This document shows, piece by piece, positions 1 through 12,300 of a DNA stretch of 64,000 nucleotides; the first letter of the stretch is position 1; every line of letters starts with the position of its first letter. Both the position numbers and the translations under genes were made by a program. Source of the stretch: an uncultured Pseudomonadota bacterium (GTDB lineage Bacteria; Pseudomonadota; Gammaproteobacteria; Methylococcales; Methylomonadaceae); contig CAIXED010000011.1 in NCBI GenBank assembly GCA_903918375.1, positions 1 to 64,000 of the forward strand, in the 5' to 3' direction. The notes beneath the pieces were generated by a model. That model was given only the letters and a program-made list of their open reading frames with translations. It ran no database searches and had not been told where the DNA came from.

Positions 1-292
1 ATAGCTTTGAATTAACCCTCACCGTTCGTCCTGAGCTTGTCGAAGGACGGGGCAAGGTGCTTGCTTCCATTCATGGTTCGACAAGCTCACCACGAACGGA
101 GTCGGGAGTGGTGAGTGACCCAGCTTTCTGATGGTTTGTTAGGTTTGCCGTTGGCTCCAAAGTTACGGTGGTTCGCTATCAAAACTTGGGATGATAGCTT
201 TGAATTAACCCTCACCGTTCGTCCTGAGCTTGTCGAAGGACGGGGTAAGGTGCTTGCTTCTATTCATGATTCGACAAGCCCACCACCAACGA
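1..292. repeat. Two direct copies of a ~100-bp intergenic repeat with palindromic core
   Basis: The stretch starting at 1 recurs at 194 (offset 193 bp) with only a few changes. Each copy carries an inverted-repeat core of the type CCGTTCGTCCTGAGCTTGTC, followed by a partial reverse complement (TTCGACAAGCTCACCACGAA). This looks like a REP-type dispersed element. A short open frame at 115-303 lies across the repeats and has no coding character. The copy at the left edge may be cut by the window boundary. Nothing else is evident before the first gene. Confidence 0.75.
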
Positions 293-368
293 CGTTGGAG
301 TGATTGATAACCGACTTCCGTAACGCTGAGTTTATACCCCCTCATTAATGGGAACAAAAGGAATACCC

Positions 369-1700
369 ATGTTTAACTGGCTGAAAATAATGCAAAAACA
401 TTTGGCGAAAGGTGATGATGTGCCTTTTCGTCGCTTGGGTTTGTGGGTGATTTTTTGGGTGTTTGGGGTGTTTGGTGCTTGGGCGGCTTTAGCGCCTTTG
501 AACAGCGCCGCCTTAGCACCCGGCTCGATTGCCGTCGAATCGTATCGCAAAAGTGTTCAGCATTTAGAAGGCGGGATTATTGCCGCGATTTTGGTGCGCG
601 ATGGCGATAACGTCATTAAAGACCAAGTCTTGGTTGAACTCGATGACACCCAGTCCCGCGCCCAATTAGAGGTTTTGCGCGGTCAATACTTTATTGATAT
701 GGCCCGCGAAAGTCGCTTAATCGCTCAAGAAAAATTAGCGGCAAAAATCGATTATCCGCAAGCCTTGCTGGATTTTGATGATGACCGAGTTCGCGATGCG
801 ATTCGGGTGCAAAACCAAACCTATTTTGTCCGCCGCACGGCTCATGAAAACGAAGTCGCGGTCTATCGGCGGCAGATTGAACAATTAAAAGCCAAAATCA
901 AAGGCCTTAATGCCCAAAAAGCCAGTCATCAAAGTTTGATTGATTCGTTTCAGCGTGAATTGAATGATTTTCAAACCTTATTAAAAGAAGGCTACACCGA
1001 AAAACAAAAAGTCCGCGAGTTGGAGCGCAGTTTGTCCGATCACCAAGGTCAATTGGGGGCTTTGCAAGCCGATAGCGCCGCGACTTCTTTAGAGATTAGC
1101 GAAACCGAGTTGAAGGTGTTGCAGTTGGAGAAAGAGTTACAGCGCGAGGTGACTAAAGAGTTGGCAGAAGTGCAATCGCAATTGTTTGAGCTGCGCGAGA
1201 AGATTCAATCCTTAGAAGCCACGGTGAAACGTACCGTCGTCACCGCACCGGAAAATGGCATGGTGCTTGGTTTGGCGGTGCATACCATCGGTGCGGTGAT
1301 TCCACCCGGCGGTCGGATTCTCGACATCGTGCCGCAGAATGAAAAATTGATTGTCGAAGCGCAGATTGCTTTGAATGACATTGACCAAGTGCAAGTTGGG
1401 CAGGTGGCGGAGATTCGTTTTACTGCCTTTAAAAGTCGAGATACGCCCAAGGTGGAAGGTAAGTTGATTTCGGTGTCGGCGGATCGGATTGTTGATGAGA
1501 AAAAGCCTGACAGCCAACCGTATTATTTAGGTCGGGTTGATGTTGATCCACAAGGTTTGGCCGAGCTACACGACAAAGGTTTCGATTTGATGCCGGGGAT
1601 GCCAGCGGAAGTGTTAATCAATACCGGTCAGCGTACCTTGTTGCAATACTTGACCAGACCGTTGACCGATAGTTTTTCCCGCTCTTTTATTGAGGATTGA
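369..1700 (+). CDS. HlyD-family type I secretion periplasmic adaptor (locus A)
   Basis: This is a membrane fusion protein that would bridge an inner-membrane ABC exporter and a TolC-type outer-membrane channel. Starting at ATG 369 it has a short cytoplasmic N-terminus and one membrane helix (about residues 22-42). A lipoyl/HlyD half-motif follows (HLEGGIIAAILVRDGD), then a long coiled-coil hairpin, the second lipoyl half (VTAPENGMVLGL) and a beta-barrel end. I chose 369 over the upstream in-frame ATG at 348 because AAAGGAA sits 6-7 nt before 369 and nothing comparable precedes 348. It is 3 bp from the TolC-like gene. No ABC transporter is beside it, which is unusual; one may lie left of the window or be shared with locus B. 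Family assignment is secure; the cargo (the giant adhesin downstream) is inferred from position. Confidence 0.92.
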   Translation: MFNWLKIMQKHLAKGDDVPFRRLGLWVIFWVFGVFGAWAALAPLNSAALAPGSIAVESYRKSVQHLEGGIIAAILVRDGDNVIKDQVLVELDDTQSRAQLEVLRGQYFIDMARESRLIAQEKLAAKIDYPQALLDFDDDRVRDAIRVQNQTYFVRRTAHENEVAVYRRQIEQLKAKIKGLNAQKASHQSLIDSFQRELNDFQTLLKEGYTEKQKVRELERSLSDHQGQLGALQADSAATSLEISETELKVLQLEKELQREVTKELAEVQSQLFELREKIQSLEATVKRTVVTAPENGMVLGLAVHTIGAVIPPGGRILDIVPQNEKLIVEAQIALNDIDQVQVGQVAEIRFTAFKSRDTPKVEGKLISVSADRIVDEKKPDSQPYYLGRVDVDPQGLAELHDKGFDLMPGMPAEVLINTGQRTLLQYLTRPLTDSFSRSFIED

Positions 1701-1703
1701 ATC

Positions 1704-3008
1704 ATGCCTTGGTTGCTATTGGCTTTGTTATTAAATCCGTCGGTGCTTAGAGCAGATAACTTATTAGATTTGTACGATCTGACCGTGTCCAGTCATCCGA
1801 TTGTCAAAGGCTATGAGTTTTCAATTGAACAAGCCAAAGCGCAAAAGGATTTGGCCTTAAGTAAGTTGTTGCCACAAGTGTCGGCGGTCGGCACCAAGTC
1901 GTGGAATAAAATGACCCAGCCTTCAAGTACTGGCTTAGGCGACCATACCAGCGACTATCCCGGTACGCGTGGCATTATTCAAGCCAAGCAATCCTTGTTT
2001 GATTTACCGTCTTTTTTGCAATGGCAAGGCGCGGATTCGGTGGTTTTACAATCCGAGTTTGAGCTGGATGCAGCGCGGATGAGTTTGGTTGCCGATTTGG
2101 TGGAGCGCTATTTTCAGGTTTTGGAGCAAGAAGATAAATTGCACTATATCCAAGGCGAAAAAAATCTAACCGAGAGCGATAGTAAGCGGATTAAACGGAT
2201 GAGCGAGTTGCAATTAAAACGGATCACCGATTTATATGAAGTCGAAGCCTATTACCAAACCTTGCTCACCGAGGAAATCCAAATTCAAGGCGACCATGAG
2301 ATTGCTTTGGAAAAATTGCATGAAATGGCGGGGCGCTTGGTGACTGATGTGAAGCCGTTAAATCTGCAAGTGGTGCCACAGCCTAGTTTTGAGGTGACGC
2401 AAGTGGTCGAAGAGGCGATGACCAAGCATCCGTCGTTGCGGGCAATGTCCTATGGTTTGGAAGCGGCTGATAAACAAGTCGATAGCCAGCGAGCAGGGCA
2501 TTTACCGCAGTTTTCCTTACAACTGTCCGAAACTTATGCTGATAACAGTGGTTACGATAATCGTCTTAATTCGCGTTATGAAGTTGGCACGGTGGGCGTG
2601 CAAGTCAGCGTGCCGATTTTTTCCGGTGGCGGGATTGAAGCGGGGGTGGATAGCGCCATCGCTAAATACCATGTGTCGTTAGAAAAACGGAATGAAAAAC
2701 TCCGTGAAATTGAACGCGAAATTCGCACCGCTTATCTGCAATTAAAAACCAGCTATGCGCGGATGGCTTCGACAGCGAAAGAAGTTGATGCCCGTGAAAA
2801 AGTCACCGAAGGCCAGTCAAAAAATTACCAATTGGGGGTGATTACCATTGTGGATTTGCTGGAAGTGAAAAAAGATTTGCTGAAATCGTATTTTGAGCTG
2901 AGTAAATCGCGTTATGAATATGTCAAGCAGTGGGTGGCGTTGAAACTGTGGAGCGGTAGTTTGCAGCGTAGTGATGTGGAACAGATTAATGGTTGGTTAA
3001 CTAACTAA
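1704..3008 (+). CDS. TolC-family outer-membrane channel protein (locus A)
   Basis: This 434-residue protein has an N-terminal signal peptide (about residues 1-17, ending near LRADN) and two OEP-type repeats rich in heptad coiled coil. The second repeat carries the usual turn VPIFSGGGIEAGV. It would form the trimeric outer-membrane/periplasmic tunnel of a type I secretion system. The start at 1704 follows GAGGATTG and lies 3 bp after the HlyD stop, so translation is probably coupled. It sits directly upstream of the giant adhesin and is the likely exit duct for it. Two more TolC homologues (26382 and 29442) occur in the window, so pairing with particular cargo is inferred from neighbourhood only. 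Confidence 0.92.
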   Translation: MPWLLLALLLNPSVLRADNLLDLYDLTVSSHPIVKGYEFSIEQAKAQKDLALSKLLPQVSAVGTKSWNKMTQPSSTGLGDHTSDYPGTRGIIQAKQSLFDLPSFLQWQGADSVVLQSEFELDAARMSLVADLVERYFQVLEQEDKLHYIQGEKNLTESDSKRIKRMSELQLKRITDLYEVEAYYQTLLTEEIQIQGDHEIALEKLHEMAGRLVTDVKPLNLQVVPQPSFEVTQVVEEAMTKHPSLRAMSYGLEAADKQVDSQRAGHLPQFSLQLSETYADNSGYDNRLNSRYEVGTVGVQVSVPIFSGGGIEAGVDSAIAKYHVSLEKRNEKLREIEREIRTAYLQLKTSYARMASTAKEVDAREKVTEGQSKNYQLGVITIVDLLEVKKDLLKSYFELSKSRYEYVKQWVALKLWSGSLQRSDVEQINGWLTN

Positions 3009-3398
3009 ACATCGTCGCTCCAATTGCAAGCCAATTGATAGGCTGTCTAGCCATATCTATTAATCTTCTGATTCTAATCAATCTAGGTGTTAGGCGTATC
3101 GATGCCTAATAACTTCCATCAGGCAGCTTTTCGTAGCGACAGTGCTTGTCTTCGCCGGTGTCTTTTTACAATTCAAACCGTTAAAGCATGTCGTTGCTTT
3201 AGTGATTTTTTGTATGTCCTTGATTTATCGATATTAGTTTCGAGCTTATTTCTAGCGTAGAAGATAGGCTGATTAGAGATGTGTTTTCAACTCGTGAGTC
3301 GATATGAAATTTTCGAGATATTCCTGCGAGCGTAGGATTTGCAATATTGATTTTTTTTGTAAAATACGTAAAAAGTTAAAAAGAGTAAAAGGACGAGG
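3009..3398 (+). other. Leader region upstream of the giant adhesin gene
   Basis: This 390-bp gap has no plausible gene. It becomes AT-rich towards its end, with TAAAAT at about 3361 as a possible -10 box and only a poor -35 match upstream. AAAAGGACGAGG just before 3399 is a strong ribosome-binding site and decides the unusual TTG start of the next gene. I could not recognise a riboswitch or a clear terminator. Confidence 0.4.
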
Positions 3399-6300
3399 TT
3401 GACGTATTGCTTTGAAAAGCAAGATTTCGTCCAAATTGCTGACAAACATTCTCTAAGGCTGTCTCCTATGAAATTAAAACAATTAAATCAGAATCCTGTC
3501 GCTTTTAAATTGATCAGGTTATCAGTAGGTAATCGTGTTCACGAACAATTGCTTTCTAAAGCAATGATCAAGCTAGAAGCCGAGGCTGGTGTCAATTACA
3601 GAATTGTTTATGCAGACAGTTTGCAGCAGCCAGCAAATCTAAGTTTAAAAAAGAAAGGCAATTCGCTGATAGTTAAAGTGGGTAAGAAACAGGTATTGGA
3701 ATTACTTGATTTTTACAGTGACAGTTGGTTGAGCGAACAATTGCCGGTTTATCAAGCGGATGAAAATACCCAAACCGAATTATTCACAACGGATTCACAG
3801 ATTATTCCCTGTTCACCCGCTTTTAATGACTTAACTTGGCAGTTATCCAATAGCCGCTCAGAATGGTTACTAAATTATGATGGTGCAGCTGGTTCAACAT
3901 CCCAATCGACGAATTTTTATTCTTCGATATTGGCAAAAATGTGGCCACAAGGCTTTGGGCCTAATGATAGTTTAGCTGCAGAATTAGATACGACACCTAT
4001 TGTTGGCGATTTGATTATTACCGGTTCTGTAGCGGCTGGCCCTGTTTACGACGGCGTTTCTCTTGAAGCTTACGATCAAAATGGCAATTTATTGGGTAAC
4101 ACGGTTATTCAAAGTGACGGTACTTATACAATCAATTCGCTTTCACGCGGTGATTACCGTGGCGTTGTATTACTCAAAGTAGTAGACACTAATACGACTA
4201 ATGCCAATTACATTGATGAGGCGACAGCTGCCAACAAAAGCTTAAACGCTGAACTGCGTGCATTGGGTATCGCTGAAGTAGGGCAGACCTTGTTTGGTGT
4301 TATTGGTCCCGATGCTCATTTAATTATTAACATCACCCCATTAACCGAGTTAGCGGTTCGCCAAGCGGGGGTGTCAAGTAATGCAGCCGTTAGCGTCACG
4401 GCAGCTCAAACAGCCAACAACAACGTAGCCAGTGCCTTTGGTCTGAGCGGTGTGGAGCTGACTGGTAATGTTACCACCACCAACAGCGCCAGTTTTGATC
4501 CGACTAATGGCCTTAGCAATGCTGAAAAATACGGTATTGCCTTGACTAAACTTTCCGGTCTGGACAGTCTTAACGCGGGCAACATGGCAACCTCGCTGGA
4601 TTTATTGGCGGCCAACTTAAATGGCTCGACTTTGACAACCGCTGGTGCCACCTTGGTGGATCAAGGGCGAGCTCAAGCCTTGACTAATCTTAAAACCAGC
4701 GCTGCGCCTACTTTCAATTCAGCTGTGGGTGGTTCTGATACCGTATTAAACCGTCAATTATTGGGTGATATTGTCGTTACCGCGCAAGACCTCGATAGCA
4801 ATGGCTGTCTTGTGGTTAGCGGTACTGCCTTGCCAGGTGTTACCTTAACTGTCACATTGCCGGACGGTAGCACCCAGCAAACCGTGGTTGATGCTACAGG
4901 TCATTTTAGTTTGACCTCGCTAAGCCCCCAGCCTTCTCTCGATACACCCGTCAAAGTAGTCGGTACTGATGCGTTAAGTGCGCCTGTCAATAATGCCGCG
5001 CCTAATGTGCCAGTTATCGACATTGGTAACGGTAACGTTATTACTGGTAGTGCTGACCCCGCTACCACGGTGACGGTCAAAGATATGGCGGGTAATGTCA
5101 TTGGCACTGCGGTAGCTGATGCCTTAGGTTTTTGGAGTTTGACGCCTGAGAAACCATTGATTAGTGGTACCAATCTCAAAGCCACTGCGGTTGATGCCGC
5201 TGGCAACGCTTCCGGTCCGGGGGCTGGCGTGACAGATCCTAATGCTGTGGTTATCGTTATTCCTGAAGCGAGCGATGGTTATGTTGATGCAGCAGAAAAA
5301 GCCTCCGATGGCGGTGTGCCGATTGACGTTAGCCTACCTGCCAATGCGGTAGCGGGTGATGTCATTAAGAGCTTGATTACGTTGCCGAATGGTTCAACGC
5401 TCACATTAACTCATGTTCTAAGTTCGGCTGACATAACTGCCGGTCAAATTACTCAGCTTATGGGGCCAGCGGAGTTACCGATAGATGGGCTATATCAAGT
5501 TTCATCGACATTGATTAATTCATTGGGCAACAGTAGCGCGCCAAGCTTGCGTAGCTTTTTGCTCGATACGGCTATCCCAGATGCGCCAGTGATTGCACCA
5601 AGTAATGGGCAGATTATTACGGGTACCGCTGAGCCGGGCACTACTGTTACTGTGCGAGACGGGGCAGGTAATATCATTGGTACTGTTGGTCCGGTAGGCT
5701 CGGGTGGTTATTGGACACTACTGCCATTGGTTCCGCTTGCAGACAATGCGACTATTACTGCCACCGCAACAGACCCAGCAGGCTATACCAGCGGTCCAGG
5801 TGTAGGTGTAGTTGATACAGGCGCTTTATTGATTACCGGTGCTATTGACAATCAAGGTCCTCGCACCGGCTTGTTGAGCGATGGCGCTTACACCAACGAT
5901 ACCACCCCTCAGTTAACCGGTAGTTTAGGTGCGCCATTAGCTGCTGGTGAAACCTTGGCGATTTATCGCGAAGGGGTTTTTGTGGGTAATGCGATTGTCA
6001 ATGGCAATAGCTGGAGCTTCCAAGATGGCACCACCGCGCCATTGGTCGATGGTCCTTACGCCTATGAAGCTAAAGTTCAGAATGGCAGTGCTGTGATTCA
6101 GTCTTCCGGTGTTTTCCATCTCATCGTTGATAATGCGCCGTCTACACCGGGTGTGCAAATTCCAGATGCCGCTAACGGTGTTAGTAATGCTGAAGCACTG
6201 GATGGAGTGGCGTTAAGAATTACCTTGCCGCAAGATGCGGCAGTGGGTGACGTCGTTACGACTGTCATCACTTTGCCTAACAATGGCGGCAGCATTACCC

Positions 6301-9300
6301 GTACTACTGTGCTGACTCAAGCCATGATTACCGTTGGCATTATTGTCGAAACCGTGACTAATGCAGAATTGGGCGGTCCTGTCGCAGGAAACTACTTGGA
6401 TGGTACTTGGAACACATCGACCACCCTTACCGATGCAGCAGGTAACGTCAGTGCGCCGCAACCAGACAGCTTCCGTCTTGCCGCCAATGCGCCTAGCTTG
6501 ATCATCGACACTATTGCTGGTGACAACATCGTTAATGCCGCTGAAAAAGCCGGAGATCTGCCTGTATCAGGAAGCACCAGTGCCGAACTAGGGCAAGCTG
6601 TCACTATTACTTTGGTCGATAGCAGTAATAATGTCATTGGCACTTACTTCACCACCGTCAAAGCGGATGGCACATTTGCCTTGAATATTCCGCAAGCTGA
6701 TTTACCAGCCGATGGCAGTTATAGCGTCAAAGGCGATGTTAGCAATAGCGCTGGCACACCTGCGGTTCAGCAAACCCAAGGTTTGTTGTTCGATACTGTG
6801 GCTCCGGTTATTGCTATCGATCATGTCGCTGGCGATGCGGTTGGCAGTGCCGGTGATGGTTTGTTTGATGGTGTTGAGCGTGGCTTTGACCCTAATACCT
6901 ATCAGTTAAGCAATACAGTGACCACACTACCTGTGATCAGCGGCACCACCGATGCTGAAGTGGGTCAAACCGTGACAGTATTGCTTAATAACGTGGTCTA
7001 CACCACCACGGTACAAAGCGGTGGTACTTGGTCTATCACCCTGACTCAGAACGATGCCAAAGCCTTGGTGCATGGCAATAGTTACGATATTAGGGTCAAT
7101 GTCAGCGATGTGGCGGGTAATCCAGCGGTGCCTGATACCAACAACCACTTAGTTGTTAATATCGCGCCGCCCGATGTGCCTACTATTGACCAACAATATG
7201 CTGGCACCACCACACCGCTGATAACCGGTACCGCTCAAAAATTGGCTGTTGGCAATCCGATTGCATTGGCCGATGGCGACATTATTAGTTTTACTCTTAA
7301 CGGTGTAACCGTTAACGCGACGATTGATTCTAGTCAGCCTAATGGCACCAATTGCGCTGGTGTTAGCTACGATCCAGTGACAAAGGCTTGGAGTTTAGAT
7401 ACCGCCACCGCTGCAAATTTTGCTCTACAAGATGACCATACTTATGACGTGGCTGTTGGTGTCACCGCCGCAGGATTGCCGATTCGTAACGACATTAGCA
7501 CAGGCGAGCTGATCCTCGATACAACCCCGCCAACCATCACCCTTAACCCCATTTCGCCTGATGCGAGTGGTGTTAGTGTCATCAATGCACAAGAGCAAAA
7601 TCAACCGCTTGTATTAACCGGTACTACCGATGCCCAAGTTGGCTCAACAGTTACCCTGACCGGTTTGGACGGTGTTACCCGTACCGCGATTGTTCAAGCA
7701 GGTGTTAACGGCGGTGCTAATACGTTTAGTATTCCCGTCCCAGGTTCGGTGATTAGCGGTTTGGCTGATGGCACGCTTCATCCTAGTGTCAGTGTCACTA
7801 ACTTATTTGGATTAACCGGTAGCGACAGTGAAACGCTGTTAATTGACACCACTGCGCCTAGCACACCAGCCGTGGTCTTGCCGGAATCGACTAGCGGTGT
7901 TAACGCCGCTGAAGCCATCAGTGCTGGCGGTACACCGCTTGAGATTACTTTGCCTCAAGATACAGCGGCAGGGGATGTGGTGACAACCGTGGTGACCAAA
8001 GCCGATGGCACTGTGTTAGTGCTTAACCATCTATTGACCACGGCTGACATCACAGCCGGCACCATTACCCAGTTGATTGCTGCCAGCGAATTAACTGTCG
8101 ATGGTCATTGGACGACTTCGACGACCATCACCGATCCTGTTGGTAACAGCAGTGCACCGCAAGCCGGTGGTTTCTTGCTCGACACCCAAGCCCCAGGTGC
8201 ACCGAGTGTCGTGTTGCCAGAGGCAAGCAATGGCGTAAACGCCGCAGAAGCAGCCAGCAACGGCGGCACCCCGCTCGACATCAGCTTGCCTGGTGATGCG
8301 GCGGTAGGTGACGTGGTGACCACTATTGTTACCTTGCCTGACAATACCACTCTGACTTTGAACACCGTGTTGACGGTGGCAGATGTTGCAGCAGGCACCA
8401 TTACTCAATTGATCCCGACCAGTGCTTTGATTGTCGATGGCGCATGGACCACTAGCACCACACTCACTGATATGGCCGGTAACACTGGCCCAGCTCGGGC
8501 TGGTGGCTTTGTGTTAGATACCACCCCACCTAGTGCGCCAGCAGCGGTTTTAGCGACCAGCAGCGATACCGGTGTGTTGGCTGATAGCATTACTAAAGAC
8601 ACTACGCCGTCTATTAGCGGTACAGGAACAGCAGGCGATACCATTACCGTCACTTTCCCAACCGGTGAAGTGTTAACGGCCATAGTTGCTGCCGATGGTA
8701 CTTGGACTGTAACCCCGACACAGCCATTAAGTGAAGGTCTAAACACGGTTGTTGTGACAGCCACTGATCCAGCGGGCAATACCAGCCCAGAAACACAGTT
8801 ACCGTTACGCATAGATACTACTGCGCCTTTAGCGCCAGCAGCAGTTGACTTGGCACCGGCTAGCGATACCGGTGTTAGCAATAGCGACAAGTTAACCAAT
8901 GACAACACGCCAACCCTAGTTGGCACAGGTACGCCTGGCGATACCATTACTGTCTATGATTCACAGAGAAACCCGATTGCCACCGCGATTGTTGATGCCA
9001 ATGGTAATTGGAGTGCAACAACTACGCCACTTGCTGAGGGCCTGAATAATCTGACGATTACTGCTACCGACCCAGCGGGTAACGAAGGTCCTGCCGCGCC
9101 ATTGGCAATCACCATTGACACTGCAGCACCTGCCGCACCATTGGCTGATGTCGCCGCTGTTAGTGATACCGGCATCAGCAATAGCGACAATATTACTAAA
9201 GACAACACGCCAACCATCAGTGGTACAGCGGTTGCTGGTGATACCATCACTGTAACTTTCCCAGGTGGTGAAGTACAAACTGTGATCGTGCCGTCTAACG

Positions 9301-12300
9301 GTATTTGGAATGTTACTCCGACCAATCCCTTACCAGATGGTCTACAAAATGTCATCGTGACCGCTACCGATCCAGCCGGTAACACCTCAGCACCAACAAC
9401 CGTGCCTGTGACTATCGACACTACAGCACCGTCTGCACCTTTGGCAGACGTGGCCGCTACCAGCGACACCGGTAGTAGCAATACCGACAATATCACCTCG
9501 GACAACACACCGACTATCAGCGGCGGCAATGCTAACCCAGGTGATACCATTACCGTGACTATGCCTGGCACTAATCAAGTGTTGACTACGGTAGTTGCGG
9601 CTGATGGTAGTTGGAGTGTGACCCCAACTCAGGCTCTAGCGGATGGCACCGCCAATGTCACTGTTACTGCCACTGATCCGGCAGGTAACATCAGCGCTCC
9701 GACCACTGTCCCTGTCACCATTGACACTACAGCTCCAGTTGCGCCTACCGTCAATTCCCTGATTACTAATGACAGCACCCCCGTATTGACCGGCACTGCC
9801 ATATTAGCGGTGGGGGAAACCTTACAAGTGTTTATCAACGGTGCGACCTATAACGTTACTGTTGCCGTCGGTGGCAATTGGAGTCTGGACACGGGCACTG
9901 CCACACCGGTTAGCGGTACTTTTAGTGCTTTCGTTGCTAATATTAATTATCCCGTCACCGCCACCGTTATCGACTTGGCCGGTAACGCCACTAGCGACGC
10001 CACCACTAACGAAGTGCTGTTTGATAACATGGCGCCATCAACACCAACGGTCGACGCATTGGTGACCAATGACAGCACGCCAGTGATCACTGGTACTGCC
10101 AACCTGTTAGCCGGTGAAACCTTAAAAGTCACTGTCAACGGTGCAAGCTATAATGTTGCGGTTGCAAACAACGGTACGTGGAGTCTGGATACGGGCTCTG
10201 CTATACCGGTTAGTGGTAGTTTAGGGGCATTTGTAAATGGCACCCGCTATCCCGTCACCGCCACGATTACCGATTTGGCCAACAACCAAACCAGCGATAT
10301 TACGACCAACGAATTATTATTCGATACCACAGCACCATCGATTCCAGCGGGCGATGTAGCGGCCTCCAGCGACACCGGTGTGAGCAATACTGACAATATC
10401 ACCCGTGACACTACCCCAGAAATCATTGGCACCGGTACCCCGGGCGATACTATGCGACTCTATGCAGCCGATGGTACGACGTTGTTGGGTACTGCGGTAG
10501 TTGATGCTGCCGGTAACTGGTCTATCACACCAAGCAATGCGCTACCCGAAGGGCCTAGTGCCTTACAAGTGACGGCCACCGATCCTGCCGGTAACACCAG
10601 TGCGCCAGCTACGGTCAATGTCACTATCGACACCAGCGCTCCAGCCGCTCCGACCGCTTTACTAGATCCAAGTAGCGACACCGGTGTACAAGGCGATAGC
10701 ACCACCAACGACAACACCCCAACCTTAAGCGGTACAGGTACTGTTGGTGACACCATCACCATCAAAGATCCTAATGGCAACGTGATTGCCTCAGCGGTGG
10801 TTGACGTCAACGGCAACTGGAACGCGACACCGGTTAATCCGCTGCCACAAGGTGTTAACAATCTCAGTGTGACGGCCACCGATCCAGCGGGCAACACCAG
10901 TGCACCAGCTGCGTTACCGATTACTATCGACACCACCGCTTCAGCCGCTCCCGTGGCCGCATTGGCAGCCGCTAGCGATAGTGGTATTGCTGGCGATAGC
11001 ATCACCAACGACAACACACCTACCATCACCGGCACCGGTGTTGTTGGCGATACCATCAAACTCTATGCACCTAATGGCACAACATTATTGGGTTCTGTGG
11101 TGGTTGCCGCGAATGGCACTTGGTCGATAACTCCGATTGCTGCTCAACCAGATGGATTGAACAACTTTAAGGTTAACGCCACCGATCCTGCGGGCAACGT
11201 CAGCGCCTTTACAACCGTCCCAGTCACCATTGACACTGTCGCACCGAATGCGCCAGCTGCCGACGTAGCGGCGCTGAGTGATACCGGTAGCAGCAACACC
11301 GATAACATCACTAGCGACAATACCCCAACCATCAGCGGTGGCAGTGCTACCCCGGGTGATACGATTACGGTCACTATGCCGGGTAGCAATGAAGTGTTAA
11401 CTGCCGTGGTTGCAGCCGATGGTACTTGGAGCGTGACCCCAACTCAGCCCTTGGCCGATGGCACAGCCAATGTCAGCGTTACTGCGACCGACCCACAAGG
11501 CAACGTCAGCACTGCGACGCTGGTACCGGTCACTATCGATACCACAGCACCGATTCCGCCAGTAGCTACGCTTGATGCCACTAGCAACAGCGGTTTGACT
11601 AGCGATAACATCACCAACGACAACACGCCGTTACTGAGCGGTACTGGTGTCGCTGGTGACACGATTACCGTGATGGATGTTAAAGGTCGTGTGCTGGGTA
11701 CCGCCTTGGTTACTGGCAACGGCACTTGGAGCTTCCAAACCACGGTTGTTCAGCCTAATGGTTTAGTTGAGTTCAGCATTACTGCCACCGATCCTGCCGG
11801 TAACACCAGCTTGCCAGCTATGTTGCCGGTTATGATTGACACAGTAGTTGCTACTCCAGTGATTGACCCAACTAATGGTGTAGGCCAGATTACTGGCACT
11901 GGTGAAGCAGGCGCTACCGTTACCTTGACCGATACCACCACTAACACGGTGATTGGTACTGCCATTGTTGCAGCTGATGGAACTTGGAGTATTACCCCAA
12001 GTTCCACACTGCTAAATGGCGATGCACTATCAGCGACCCAGACCGATGTCGCGGGCAATCTCAGCCAGCCAACCACTTCGACTGTCGATAACAATGTCCC
12101 TAACATCAACGCCACCAACGGTATTTTGATTACCGGTACAGGCAAGCCGGGCGATTCCATTGCTTTGACATTGACTGATGGCACTCCGATTCGCGATGCT
12201 AGCGGTGCTCCACTGCTAGTTTTGGTTGATGTGAATGGTAACTGGACTGCAACCTCTGGCACACCTTTGGCTGATGGTACTGTGGTTAAAGCCATCGATA

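Noticed and set aside
115-303. 62-codon frame near the left edge
   Set aside because: It lies across the duplicated intergenic repeat and has no ribosome-binding site or protein features.
3885-3893. GAAG (residues 162-165) in the giant adhesin as a LapG-type periplasmic cleavage site
   Set aside because: The known sites are mostly TAAG/PAAG/AAAG in a defined retention module. No lapG or lapD homologue is in the window, and the surrounding fold is not recognisably a retention module.
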